Below, one piece after another: positions 23,139 through 31,920 of a DNA stretch of 64,000 bases. The notes beneath the pieces were generated by a model. It saw only the letters and a list, made by a program, of their open reading frames with translations. It had not been told where the DNA came from and made no database searches. Both the position numbers and the translations under genes were made by a program. The DNA is taken from assembly GCA_964554535.1 (NCBI GenBank), contig CAZKPB010000008.1:22910-86909 (forward strand), written 5' to 3'. Every line of letters starts with the position of its first letter. The stretch's first letter is position 1. Origin of the DNA: DMER64 sp964554535 (GTDB lineage: Bacteria; Bacteroidota; Bacteroidia; Bacteroidales; UBA932).

Positions 23139-24665
23139 TTATGCGCGTCCCCGGCCGCTCAGCAATCGCCGGGCAATGTCATTCACCGAATCGGATATAC
23201 GCCATTTGTATACGGCCAGGCAGCCCAAGGCCACCAGCACTATGGTGCGCAAGATGCCGTCAATGAGGTGCGCAGGTAGCGGATTCAGCCCTATACGCGA
23301 TACCAACGGAGTGATGACAGCCCCCCACAGGGCGTTCAGACCCAGCAACCCGGCTACTATAAGCACCACTTTCCCCTGGGCTCCGCTGAACGGATTGGTT
23401 TTCAGCTTGCTATACGCAAAGGGCAGGATAATCAGATAGTAGACAAGCGTCACCGCCAGAGTGGCCGCTGCGGCTCCGTTCATTCCCCATACGGGAATAA
23501 GTCGGTTGTTCAGTACTATGGTTAGAGCGGTGGTAAACAGGTTAATGCACAAAGTCCAGAAATAGTACCGGGAATAGTTTAAGACAGAAGCACCTATTGT
23601 CAGGGAAGAACTGATCAGTTTGTTCATTCCTAAGATGAGTATCACCCATTTGGCCGCCACGTAGGTCTCTCCATTGGGCAGGAACTCAAACAGTAAATCC
23701 ACGTTAATCCAGATGACAAAGAAGATAAAGGCTCCCGCCAAAAACTGGTGCAGTGACACGTCTTTACACAAACGGTTTGTCTGCTCTTGTTGCGCGTTGT
23801 TCAGGGCCAGCGAAAGCTGCGGTTGGGATATGGCTCCCAAAGAGCGGTAAGGAATCTCAATAAGCGTGGCTACATAGACCCCAATGGAAAACACCCCTGT
23901 AAAAGCCAGACCCATTTTGGCCGAGATAAAGAGGGTGTTTACGTAGGGGGTAATGACCGATACCATGGAGGAACTTACCAGAAAGAGGGTATAAAACAGG
24001 TAGTCCCTCCGCAACGCTTTGGTAATAAGAGAAAAATCAGGCTTGAGGGAAACCCTCTTGAGCGAAAACACGTAGATGATATTTAGCAGCGTAGCCGCTG
24101 CGTAAATCAGGCAGATGCCCCATACAAAACCGTCAATGGAAAACAAATCCAGCGCATACAGGATGTACAGCACCAGCAAAAGACTGCGGATGCCCACTTC
24201 CCGTATCAGTTTGGGAACGGTGATGCGCATCAGTACGTTGGCGTTGGTGTCAAAAACAGCCAGATACAATAAGGCAAAGGAAAGCGGGAACAGGGCGTAG
24301 TAGTACTTGACAAACAAAGGAGATTTCTCGGTAAAACTCCGGCATACCGGTTCCTTGAAAACCAGAAACAACAGGGAAAATATCAAAAAGCCCGCAAACG
24401 GAATGACTATTGTCCAGAAAAATACGCCGTGGTCCTTTTTATCGGCGTCTTTGAACTGCGGATAAAAACGCATCAGGGAAGAATTGGTTCCCAGTTGGGC
24501 CAGACCGGCCAGCATCACGGCCGTATCTATGAGCACCCGGGACAGCCCGATTTCTTCTGCCGTAAGGCAGCGCGTGAGCACAAAGAAAGTGGTGACAAAC
24601 CCAATGGCCACGCCAATGTAGTTGACAACCGTACCCTTGATGCTTTGCCTTATGATGACCCCCAT
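23139..24665 (-). CDS. Wzx-type polysaccharide flippase
   Basis: A 508-residue integral membrane protein of the MOP superfamily, about 12-14 predicted helices. It starts IIRQSIKGTVVNYIGVAIGFVTTFFVLTRCLTAEEIGLSRVL, the usual amphipathic start of lipid-linked oligosaccharide flippases, and has the inter-helix Gly-rich loops (GMNGAAAATLAVTLVYYLIILP). It would move undecaprenol-linked glycan units across the inner membrane. It is downstream of the yfhO-like gene with a 9-nt gap and next to glycosyltransferases on the other strand, consistent with a surface-polysaccharide locus. The glycan it carries is inferred from neighbours only. Confidence 0.88.
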   Translation of the reverse strand: MGVIIRQSIKGTVVNYIGVAIGFVTTFFVLTRCLTAEEIGLSRVLIDTAVMLAGLAQLGTNSSLMRFYPQFKDADKKDHGVFFWTIVIPFAGFLIFSLLFLVFKEPVCRSFTEKSPLFVKYYYALFPLSFALLYLAVFDTNANVLMRITVPKLIREVGIRSLLLVLYILYALDLFSIDGFVWGICLIYAAATLLNIIYVFSLKRVSLKPDFSLITKALRRDYLFYTLFLVSSSMVSVITPYVNTLFISAKMGLAFTGVFSIGVYVATLIEIPYRSLGAISQPQLSLALNNAQQEQTNRLCKDVSLHQFLAGAFIFFVIWINVDLLFEFLPNGETYVAAKWVILILGMNKLISSSLTIGASVLNYSRYYFWTLCINLFTTALTIVLNNRLIPVWGMNGAAAATLAVTLVYYLIILPFAYSKLKTNPFSGAQGKVVLIVAGLLGLNALWGAVITPLVSRIGLNPLPAHLIDGILRTIVLVALGCLAVYKWRISDSVNDIARRLLSGRGRA

Positions 24666-24674
24666 AATGCCGAT

Positions 24675-27128
24675 TTATTTGACAGCTGCGGGTTTCCGTT
24701 TAAACTGTCGGTAAAGACCGACACCCATACCGGCGGCAATAAGAGCGTAAAGTACAAGGTAAAATGCAACGGAAACTTTATCCCCTTTATATACGCTGTC
24801 CGGGCGGAATTCAAAACGCACGGTATGTTCTCCTGCCGGAATATTCAGGGCTCGCAGCACGTAGTTGACGCGGAAATGGTCTGCGCTCTGTCCGTCAATG
24901 GTGGCTTTCCAGCCGTACGGATAGTAAATTTCCGAAAAGACGGCCGTCTTGTCAAAAGCCGATTGAGTGTGGTATTCCAGGGCGTCCGGCGCATACGAGG
25001 TCAGCGTGATGGAAGCCAGTGAGTCGGGGGCACTCTCTGGGCGGATGAAGTCGGCAAAGCGCCGGTCGGTGACGGCGGTGGTACGCAGGTTGGTGGTGTT
25101 GAGGGCGTCCGACTCGGCCAATGGCGATTCCACGGGGAGGACCCGGTCTACAAACCAGGCGTTGCCGTAGCGTTGCGGGTTGACCTGGACCACGTATTTC
25201 CCTTGCTCGTCTTGTTGTATGAGGTACTTGGTGTTGAGCATATTCATCACTTCCAGATGGCCCTGGCTCAGGTGCGCGTCAATCAGATCCTGGTAGCGGC
25301 GCAGTTTGGCGGCGTGGTAGCCTCCCACCGATTTGAGGTAGTAAGAGGTCCGGGCGTCGCTGAAAGTGTTGGTGGATAGGTTCATCACACGGAAGTAGAG
25401 TTCGGGGTCCTGCAGAATCTGTTCTTCATAAGGCAGCTTGGCAAAGTAGCTGTTGTCTTCACTTTGGCTCACAAAATGGCTGTCATTGAAGAAGCGCTTG
25501 TTCACCGGCCACATATCCACCAGTACAATTACCCCCAGGGCTATCACCAGATAAGAGAACTTCAGTCTGTCTTTCAAGTACAGGGCAATCACCCCGGCAC
25601 CGGCCAGAATGAACGCCAGTGATCGGAACGCATCGGTGCGCATCATGGATGCCCGCTCGTCCAGCACGGCGGTATAGAACCATTCCGGAAGCTGCGAAAA
25701 AGCACTATCACCGGGTCCCGTAAAATTATACATCAACGGGCCGAGGAGGGCGACCGCCAGGCACAGTCCGCCCGTAATCACCGCGCTCCGCAATACGGCC
25801 TTGCGAGCAAGCGCCTTGTCCGTGCTGCCGTCCATCAGGGCCTTGAGAGCCAAAAAGCCCAGTAGGGGCATGGCCACCTCGGCCACTACAAGAATGGACG
25901 ATACGGTGCGGAACTTGTCGTAGAAGGGGAAGTAATTGTAAAACAGTTTGGTGAATCCCATAAAGTGGTAGCCCCAGGAAAGCAGTACGGACAGCAGGAC
26001 GGCGCCGGCCAGGGCCCATTTGTAGGGACCTTTGACCACAAACAACCCCAGCACAAACAGGAAGCAGACCAGAGCCCCCACGTAAACGGGACCTGCGGTA
26101 AAAGGCTGTTCGCCCCAGTACATGGGCAGTTGTCCCACCAGTTGGCGGGCATTGCCGGCAGGTACGTCATGGGCTATCAATGCGTCGTAAATCTTGGAGT
26201 TTTCTCCCACAGGATAGGAAGAGGCCCCTCCCATATAGTTGGGAACCAAAAGGGTAAGCGTTTCGTCAATGCCGTAGCTCCACTGGGTGGCGTATTCCAG
26301 ACTCAGGCCGGTGTTGGGTTTTTCATCCTCAGCTACCTGCGTCAGTTCGGAGTGGCCGCCCCGCATGGTCTCTTTGACGTATTCGCGGTTGGAGGCCAGG
26401 GTGGAGTACCCGGTGCCCACGCCCACGCCTATGGAAAGGATAAAGAGCAACAGACCCACTCCCAAGTCCTTAAGACGTTTTTCCTTTACGTGAATGACAA
26501 TTTCTGCCATTCCCATAAGACCCATCATCAGGAAAAGGTAATAGCTCATCTGCGGGTGCAACATCAGGCCCAGCGTGCTGTATACGGCACAGAGAATTAC
26601 TCCGGGAATGTATTTTTTGCGGAATATGAGGTAGAAGCCCGCTATCACGGGGGCCATCAGGCCCAGGGTATCCGCCTTGGTCATATGCCCGGCCGGCAGT
26701 ATGATAAAAAAGTACGAGGAAAAGGTGATGGCAATGGCGCCCACAATGGAAAGCCATTTGTTGATGCCAAAAGCGCGGAGGAGTATCAGGAATCCTATGA
26801 AGTAACCTATGAGCAGTCCCAGGATGGAACCGAAAAACAGGTGGTTGATTTTGGCCAGAGGCGCTTTCCACGCACCGGAAGGCATACCGGCGGAAATCTG
26901 ATACGTGGGCATACCGGAGAACATAGAATTTGTCCAGTATGTGCGATGGCCGGTTTCTTCACGGTAGGTGCCGATTTCCCGGGACATTCCCTGGTATTGC
27001 TTGACATCGCCTTGATAAGGCACTTTCCCGTCCAACATGGGTTTGCAGTAAACCAGGGTGATTACAATAAAAACGGCGGCTGCCACCAAATAAGGAAGCA
27101 GGCGGCTGCATATTTTTTTGACATTCAT
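24675..27128 (-). CDS. YfhO-family GT-C membrane glycosyltransferase
   Basis: An 817-residue polytopic protein with about 12 membrane helices followed by a large C-terminal extracytoplasmic domain (about residues 550-780) and a final helix (VAFYLVLYALIAAGMGVGLY). Early blocks include VPYQGDVKQYQGMSREIGTYREETG and TYWTNSMFSGMPTYQ, characteristic of YfhO proteins, with an acidic residue in the first periplasmic loop as in GT-C enzymes. In Bacillus, YfhO adds sugars to lipoteichoic acid. Here it neighbours a polyol-phosphate module, suggesting a similar decorating role (inference). I chose the ATG at 27128; the frame upstream has no conserved sequence. Confidence 0.87.
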   Translation of the reverse strand: MNVKKICSRLLPYLVAAAVFIVITLVYCKPMLDGKVPYQGDVKQYQGMSREIGTYREETGHRTYWTNSMFSGMPTYQISAGMPSGAWKAPLAKINHLFFGSILGLLIGYFIGFLILLRAFGINKWLSIVGAIAITFSSYFFIILPAGHMTKADTLGLMAPVIAGFYLIFRKKYIPGVILCAVYSTLGLMLHPQMSYYLFLMMGLMGMAEIVIHVKEKRLKDLGVGLLLFILSIGVGVGTGYSTLASNREYVKETMRGGHSELTQVAEDEKPNTGLSLEYATQWSYGIDETLTLLVPNYMGGASSYPVGENSKIYDALIAHDVPAGNARQLVGQLPMYWGEQPFTAGPVYVGALVCFLFVLGLFVVKGPYKWALAGAVLLSVLLSWGYHFMGFTKLFYNYFPFYDKFRTVSSILVVAEVAMPLLGFLALKALMDGSTDKALARKAVLRSAVITGGLCLAVALLGPLMYNFTGPGDSAFSQLPEWFYTAVLDERASMMRTDAFRSLAFILAGAGVIALYLKDRLKFSYLVIALGVIVLVDMWPVNKRFFNDSHFVSQSEDNSYFAKLPYEEQILQDPELYFRVMNLSTNTFSDARTSYYLKSVGGYHAAKLRRYQDLIDAHLSQGHLEVMNMLNTKYLIQQDEQGKYVVQVNPQRYGNAWFVDRVLPVESPLAESDALNTTNLRTTAVTDRRFADFIRPESAPDSLASITLTSYAPDALEYHTQSAFDKTAVFSEIYYPYGWKATIDGQSADHFRVNYVLRALNIPAGEHTVRFEFRPDSVYKGDKVSVAFYLVLYALIAAGMGVGLYRQFKRKPAAVK

Positions 27129-27153
27129 AGAAGTGAGTTTGCTATTGTTTAAG

Positions 27154-27161
27154 CAAAAGTA
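27154..27161 (-). promoter_or_regulatory. -7 box of the yfhO-flippase pair
   Basis: Minus-strand TACTTTTG fits TAnnTTTG, 25 nt before the ATG at 27128. It is one arm of the inverted repeat GCAAAAG / CTTTTGC (27153-27171). Confidence 0.45.
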
Positions 27162-27201
27162 ATGCTTTTGCGGGAAATATGTCTGCCGCCTGTTTTTTTT
27201 G

Positions 27202-27209
27202 TACCTTCG
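27202..27209 (+). promoter_or_regulatory. Possible -7 box of the plus-strand glycosyltransferase
   Basis: TACCTTCG differs from TAnnTTTG at one base and lies 23 nt before the ATG. The same variant precedes pckA. Confidence 0.4.
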
Positions 27210-27232
27210 TATATTAAAATGATTTTTTATCA

Positions 27233-28135
27233 ATGCGAATATCTGTTGTAATAGCAACCTATAACAGAGCCCGTTTTTTGGCAGGCCTGTACCGCTCTGT
27301 GACAGAGCAGACCTTGCCGTCGCAAGCCTACGAAGTACTATTTATTGACAATAACTGTACCGATGAAACGCCCGGAATGGTAGCGTTTTACAAACAACAA
27401 AACCCTGCGGTGCGTTATATCAAAGAAACACAACAGGGACTTTCTTATGCGCGCAACCGCGGCATAGCGGAAGCACAGGCTCCCTATATCTGTTTTGCTG
27501 ACGATGACGCCCTGCTGGACAAAGAATATCTGGAAAAAGTATGTGATTACCTGGACGCGCATCCCAATGTGTATGAAGTGGGCGGCCCCATTCTGTTACA
27601 TTATACCGGTGTGATTCCTGCCTGGGATAATCCGTATATGAACTCCCTGTTAGGCTATTTTTATCCTTCCCCGCAAGGGTATGTGTTGACCGGCAAAAAC
27701 AAACGCTATCCCAGAGGTTCCAATATGGTCTTCCGCAAAGCCGCTTTTGACCAATGCGGCCTGTTTTCCACCGACCTGGGCCGTAAAGGCACCCTGCTGC
27801 TGGGCGGAGAAGAAAAAGATATGGCTTACCGCCTGCTGGACCACCGGTTGGACGTGGCCTACATACCGGACGCTGTGGTGTACCATTTGGTACCTCCGGA
27901 ACGTACTACAGAAGACTACATCCGTCGCCAGGCCCTGGGCACTGGCGCCGGAGAACGCCACCGTACCCGCGCCATAAAAGCGGAATACCCCAAACGATTG
28001 GGGAAGGAAGCCGTCAAATGGGCAGCCACGCTGGTGTTGTGGGTAAAATATATGATTACACTCAAACCTGCAAAAGCCAATATGTTGGTAAAATTTCGGT
28101 TTTGGGTGACCAAAGGATTAACTACAGACTTATGA
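27233..28135 (+). CDS. GT2-family glycosyltransferase
   Basis: A 300-residue cytoplasmic or membrane-associated inverting transferase with the GT-A fold: MRISVVIATYNRARFLAGLYRSV at the start, VLFIDNNCTDETPGM, ARNRGIAEAQAPYICFADDDALLD with the metal-binding Asp triad, and a C-terminal part with YIRRQALGTGAGERHR. The end (WAATLVLWVKYMITLKP) is hydrophobic and could anchor the protein to the membrane. Donor and acceptor unknown. It diverges from the yfhO-flippase pair and is followed after 207 nt by the CDP-ribitol-type gene. Confidence 0.9.
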   Translation: MRISVVIATYNRARFLAGLYRSVTEQTLPSQAYEVLFIDNNCTDETPGMVAFYKQQNPAVRYIKETQQGLSYARNRGIAEAQAPYICFADDDALLDKEYLEKVCDYLDAHPNVYEVGGPILLHYTGVIPAWDNPYMNSLLGYFYPSPQGYVLTGKNKRYPRGSNMVFRKAAFDQCGLFSTDLGRKGTLLLGGEEKDMAYRLLDHRLDVAYIPDAVVYHLVPPERTTEDYIRRQALGTGAGERHRTRAIKAEYPKRLGKEAVKWAATLVLWVKYMITLKPAKANMLVKFRFWVTKGLTTDL

Positions 28136-28138
28136 ATT

Positions 28139-28336
28139 AAGTTTCGCATTTGCGAAACTTAACCTATTAGGGAACGTTAGCGACACGGCGGCTGTGCAGC
28201 CGCCCAAGCGAAGGAACTGAGCGCCTGAGCGAAGCGAAGAAAACTAGAGAACCAACGCAAGGTCGCAAGACCTTGCAAACGGTTATAAATGTTATATTAA
28301 CAGCAACTTATACAGGTAATTTATCTTGCGAAACTT
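28139..28336. repeat. Structured 198-bp intergenic element with 10-bp inverted ends
   Basis: Left end is a 22-bp palindrome of AAGTTTCGCA and TGCGAAACTT (28139-28160); TGCGAAACTT occurs again at 28327-28336, so the stretch has 10-bp inverted termini. Inside are two more perfect hairpins: GGCGGCTG / CAGCCGCC (28187-28204) and GCAAGGTC / GACCTTGC closed by a GCAA tetraloop (28257-28276). No T tract follows either. It sits between two glycan genes and ends 6 nt before the next start codon. Confidence 0.6.
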
Positions 28337-28342
28337 GAATTT

Positions 28343-29710
28343 ATGAATATAGCCGTTATACTGGCCGGTGGTTCCGGCAGCCGCCTGGGTTACGCCACCC
28401 CCAAGCAATTTTTCAAAATTGCGGGCAAGACGGTCATTGAACACACCCTCAATGTGTTTGAACGCAATGCGCAGATTGACGAGATTGCCGTGGTGGTCAA
28501 CGACCCTTACCAGCATACCATTGAAGATATGGTGCTGACCAACGGTTGGGTCAAAGTCCGGAAAATCCTGATGGGAGGCAAAGAACGCTATCACTCGTCT
28601 CTGGCGGCCATTACCGCTTACGCTGACCGTCCCGACGACTGCCTGATTTTTCACGATGCGGTACGCCCCCTGGTGGACGACCGTATTATCAATGACGTGA
28701 TAGCGGCAATGAGAACCTACCACGCAGTAGATGTGGCTATCCCTGCCACAGATACCATTATTAAGGTGGACACCGCACAGTCGTTCATTGAAAGCATTCC
28801 CGAACGGCGTTTCCTGCAACGCGGCCAGACCCCGCAAGCCTTCACCGTGGCCACCATAGCCAAAGCTTACGACATAGCCCTCAAGGACCCCGCCTTTGTC
28901 TCGACCGACGACTGTGGTGTAGTGGCCAAATACCTTCCGGAAGAAAAAATATTTGTAGTCCGGGGCGAGGAAAGCAATATGAAGCTGACTTACAAAGAAG
29001 ACCTGTTTCTGCTGGACAAGCTCTTCCAGTTACGCTCGGCCACCTTGCACGCACAGGCCGATTTCTCCTTGCTCAAAGACAAAACCGTAGTGGTGTTTGG
29101 AGGCAATTCGGGCATCGGGGCCGAGGTGATGGACCTGGCTCGGGAGCATGGAGCCAGGGTATTTTCGTTTTCGCGCAGCACCACCGGAACCGACATCGCC
29201 CAACGCCAGACCGTCCGTCAAGTCCTTGCCGGCGTGGCCGAGCAAACCTGGCGCATTGACTACGTGGTCAATGCGGCCGCCCTGCTGGTGCGTCAGCCGC
29301 TGGCCTCCATGGACGAGTCCCTGATTGATGAAATGACGCACACCAACTTTAACGGAATGGTCAATGTGGCGGTGGAAAGCTATCCTTACCTCAAGGCCTC
29401 GCAGGGGCAGTTGCTGCTGTATACCTCCAGTTCGTATACGCGCGGCAGGGCTTTCTACAGCATTTACTCGGCCCTCAAGGCGGCCGTGGTGAACTTTATG
29501 CAGGCCCTCTCGCAAGAATGGGACGGTGACGGGGTCAGAGTCAACGTGATCAATCCCGAGCGGACCAAAACCCCCATGCGCGTGCGCAACTTCGGCAACG
29601 AGCCCGACCGCACGTTGCTCAGCGCCCGTCAGGTGGCCGAGGTATCCCTGCAAACCCTGTTGCTGCCCATATCGGGGCAGGTGGTGGATGTGAAGATTAC
29701 TAAGGAGTGA
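28343..29710 (+). CDS. Bifunctional CDP-polyol synthase: IspD-type cytidylyltransferase fused to SDR (Bcs1/Acs1-like)
   Basis: A 455-residue two-domain enzyme. Residues 1-230 are an IspD/TarI-type cytidylyltransferase: NIAVILAGGSGSRLGYATPKQFF, with catalytic Arg and Lys, and FHDAVRPLVDDRII. Residues about 243-455 are a short-chain dehydrogenase: VVVFGGNSGIGAEVMDLARE, and SSYTRGRAFYSIYSALKAAVV with Tyr-x3-Lys. This order matches Haemophilus Bcs1/Acs1, which reduces ribulose 5-phosphate and makes CDP-ribitol for a ribitol-phosphate capsule. The next gene is a polyol-phosphate transferase, its likely consumer. A purely isoprenoid IspD role is less likely given the fusion and context. Its stop overlaps the next start (TGATG). 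Confidence 0.88.
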   Translation: MNIAVILAGGSGSRLGYATPKQFFKIAGKTVIEHTLNVFERNAQIDEIAVVVNDPYQHTIEDMVLTNGWVKVRKILMGGKERYHSSLAAITAYADRPDDCLIFHDAVRPLVDDRIINDVIAAMRTYHAVDVAIPATDTIIKVDTAQSFIESIPERRFLQRGQTPQAFTVATIAKAYDIALKDPAFVSTDDCGVVAKYLPEEKIFVVRGEESNMKLTYKEDLFLLDKLFQLRSATLHAQADFSLLKDKTVVVFGGNSGIGAEVMDLAREHGARVFSFSRSTTGTDIAQRQTVRQVLAGVAEQTWRIDYVVNAAALLVRQPLASMDESLIDEMTHTNFNGMVNVAVESYPYLKASQGQLLLYTSSSYTRGRAFYSIYSALKAAVVNFMQALSQEWDGDGVRVNVINPERTKTPMRVRNFGNEPDRTLLSARQVAEVSLQTLLLPISGQVVDVKITKE

Positions 29711-30894
29711 TGGTCAAGTTTCTGGTATACCTGCTGGGGTACGTGATTTATCCTTTTTCGTTTCTGATGCCCAGAAACGGCAAGGTGTGGGCGTTTGGAA
29801 GCTATAGGGGCGGGTTTGGAGACAATGCCAAATACTTGTATTTATATGTTTGCACCCACTATCCCCAAATAAAGGCCGTGTGGATCAGTCCCAACCGTAA
29901 GACCGTCAAGGCGGTGCGCGCGCTGGGGTATTCGGCCCGGTTTATCGGGAGCCCGGCGGGACTGTGGACAGCCTTGCGGGCCAAATACTGGTTTTTCAAT
30001 GCATATACCTCGGACATTCTTTTCTTTGCAAGCGGGGGAGCGGTTTGCGTGAACCTGTGGCACGGGGTGGGGCTCAAGAAGATTGAGTTTTGCGTGGAAG
30101 ACGGGCCGTTGCGCAAACGCTATGTAGAGAAACGGTTTTGGGAGCGGTTTTACTATCCGCAGGTGTTCCGCAGGCCCGATTACCTGCTTTCGTCCACGGA
30201 GTTTCAGTCGGTGAAGTTTGCGCAGGCGTTCCGGATTCCGGTGGCGCGTTGCCTCAATCTGGGGTACCCCCGCAACCGGATACTGACTATGCCCGATGCC
30301 GAGCGGAGGCAGTTTGTGGCGCGGTACGAACCGGTGGCCACCGGGGAGTTGATTGCAAAGGCCTCGGCCTATAGGAAGGTCTATATTTATATGCCTACCT
30401 GGAGGGATTCGCAGAAGCAGTTGTTCACGCAAGTGCTTGATTTGGAAGCGCTTAATAAAGAGATGGAACGGCAACAGGCGCTGTTTATCCTCAAGCCGCA
30501 TCCCAATACGGTGGTGGATGCGTCGCTGCTCAGGCCGTTTTCTCATATTCTCTGTATGGACCGCGTGGTGGACGTATATACCGTCTTGCCGTATACCGAC
30601 GTGTTGATTACGGATTATTCCTCTATCCTGTACGATTATATCCTGATGGACGGGAAAGCGGTAATTCTGTACCTGTATGATTATGAAAAATATGTAAAAG
30701 ACCGGGATTTTAATTACCCGTTCAGTGAAAACGTGGCGGGCACGCAGGTGCATTCCTTTACGCAGTTACTACAGTGTCTGGCCGATGTGCCGCAGGCGGT
30801 GCCTGAAGCGGAACTGCTACCTATACGGAAGAAGTTTTGGGGGGAAGGACGTGGGGATGTGTGCCGGGACTTGATAGATAAAGTTATACGTTAA
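29710..30894 (+). CDS. CDP-glycerol/CDP-ribitol phosphotransferase family protein (TagF/TarL/Bcs3-like)
   Basis: A 394-residue member of the Glyphos_transf family, which transfers polyol phosphate from CDP-glycerol or CDP-ribitol to a growing glycan. Seen: FFASGGAVCVNLWHGVGLKKIEF with the catalytic His, VYIYMPTWRDSQKQ, and TDVLITDYSSILYDYILMDGKAVI followed by YLYDYEKYVKDRDFNYPF. A hydrophobic N-terminus (FLVYLLGYVIYPFSFLM) suggests membrane association. The ATG overlaps the stop of the CDP-polyol synthase gene; a GTG one codon earlier is the alternative. Its own stop overlaps the next GT2 start (TAATG). Ribitol over glycerol is inferred from the preceding gene. Confidence 0.9.
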   Translation: MVKFLVYLLGYVIYPFSFLMPRNGKVWAFGSYRGGFGDNAKYLYLYVCTHYPQIKAVWISPNRKTVKAVRALGYSARFIGSPAGLWTALRAKYWFFNAYTSDILFFASGGAVCVNLWHGVGLKKIEFCVEDGPLRKRYVEKRFWERFYYPQVFRRPDYLLSSTEFQSVKFAQAFRIPVARCLNLGYPRNRILTMPDAERRQFVARYEPVATGELIAKASAYRKVYIYMPTWRDSQKQLFTQVLDLEALNKEMERQQALFILKPHPNTVVDASLLRPFSHILCMDRVVDVYTVLPYTDVLITDYSSILYDYILMDGKAVILYLYDYEKYVKDRDFNYPFSENVAGTQVHSFTQLLQCLADVPQAVPEAELLPIRKKFWGEGRGDVCRDLIDKVIR

Positions 30895-31895
30895 TGATAC
30901 AACCAAAAGTCAGTGTAATCATTCCCATCTACAATGCAGGGGAATACTTAGTTTCTTGCCTAGATTCGGTTGTGGGCCAGACGCTGAAAGAAATAGAAAT
31001 CATTCTGGTGACGGATTGTCCCACCGACGGGAGCGATGCGGTGGCGCAGCGATATGCCGATGCGGACCCACGGGTGCGACTTCACCGGAACAAAGAAAAC
31101 CTGCACATAGGTTTATCGCGTAATGTGGGGCTGGAACTGGCTACGGGGGAATATATCACTTTCTGCGACCACGATGATTATATGGAATTGGATATGTTAG
31201 AGAAGATGTATGCGTTAGCGGTGGAAAGAGGGTTTGTAGTATTGGGGTCGCACGTGATCCGGTCAGATAAGGTGCCGGTGTATAGCGGGGAGTGTCATAG
31301 TGGAATAACGCCACTTATGGAGGCGTTTTATCTGACCTTGCATAGGAAATATGATTCACTACATTGTGGGGGCTACGTGTATTGTCAATTGTTTAAAAGA
31401 CAATTTATTGAAAAACACAAACTCCGTTTTGTTGACACTAATAGATTGACATCAGAAGATTTGTTGTTTACAATTGAATTGTACTCGTTGATGCTAAACG
31501 GTTATGCCAATGTATCTCAATACGCTTACTATGATGCCGCTTTTTATCATCATATTGTAAGGCCTGGTTCTACCGGGGCTACAAGAAATTACAGAGATTT
31601 TGAGAAACAGGTTTTGTCTATTATGTACTTAGATTCAATTATCGACGATACACGGCAAATATCTGTTTATCAAGCCAAGAAACGTTTGTTGAGATTGCTA
31701 ACGGTATATGTGTATTGGCTTGTAAAACGAGAATTGAAACAACATCACTTTAAAGATTTGTGCAAGCAACTTAGACTATTGCGTTCTAATGCGCGTATAC
31801 AAGATCTTATCAACACGTATCACTACAAATATGACCCAAAACTGACGCCGCCCAAGAATGTGGTGCTATTGTGTATGAAAGTATTTATAGGTTAA
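30894..31895 (+). CDS. GT2-family glycosyltransferase
   Basis: A 333-residue GT-A enzyme: KVSVIIPIYNAGEYLVSCLDSVVGQTLKEIEIILVTDCPTDGS at the N-terminus, RNVGLELATGEYITFCDHDDYMEL with the metal-binding acidic residues, then a C-terminal half without recognisable motifs. The start overlaps the previous stop, so it is coupled to the polyol-phosphate transferase. From roughly base 31330 the sequence turns visibly richer in A and T than the first part, hinting that the acceptor-specific half has a different origin. Sugar donor and acceptor unknown. Confidence 0.9.
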   Translation: MIQPKVSVIIPIYNAGEYLVSCLDSVVGQTLKEIEIILVTDCPTDGSDAVAQRYADADPRVRLHRNKENLHIGLSRNVGLELATGEYITFCDHDDYMELDMLEKMYALAVERGFVVLGSHVIRSDKVPVYSGECHSGITPLMEAFYLTLHRKYDSLHCGGYVYCQLFKRQFIEKHKLRFVDTNRLTSEDLLFTIELYSLMLNGYANVSQYAYYDAAFYHHIVRPGSTGATRNYRDFEKQVLSIMYLDSIIDDTRQISVYQAKKRLLRLLTVYVYWLVKRELKQHHFKDLCKQLRLLRSNARIQDLINTYHYKYDPKLTPPKNVVLLCMKVFIG

Positions 31896-31920
31896 CGTTA
31901 TAGCGGTTATTTGTTAATAG

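Noticed and set aside
25965..27152. Long plus-strand open frame opposite the yfhO-like gene (395 codons)
   Set aside because: Rich in His, Gln and Gly and antisense to conserved membrane helices; no family resemblance, so a shadow frame.
28343..29710. Housekeeping IspD alone
   Set aside because: The C-terminal half is a full short-chain dehydrogenase and the next gene is a polyol-phosphate transferase, so a CDP-polyol role fits better; an ispD elsewhere would settle it.
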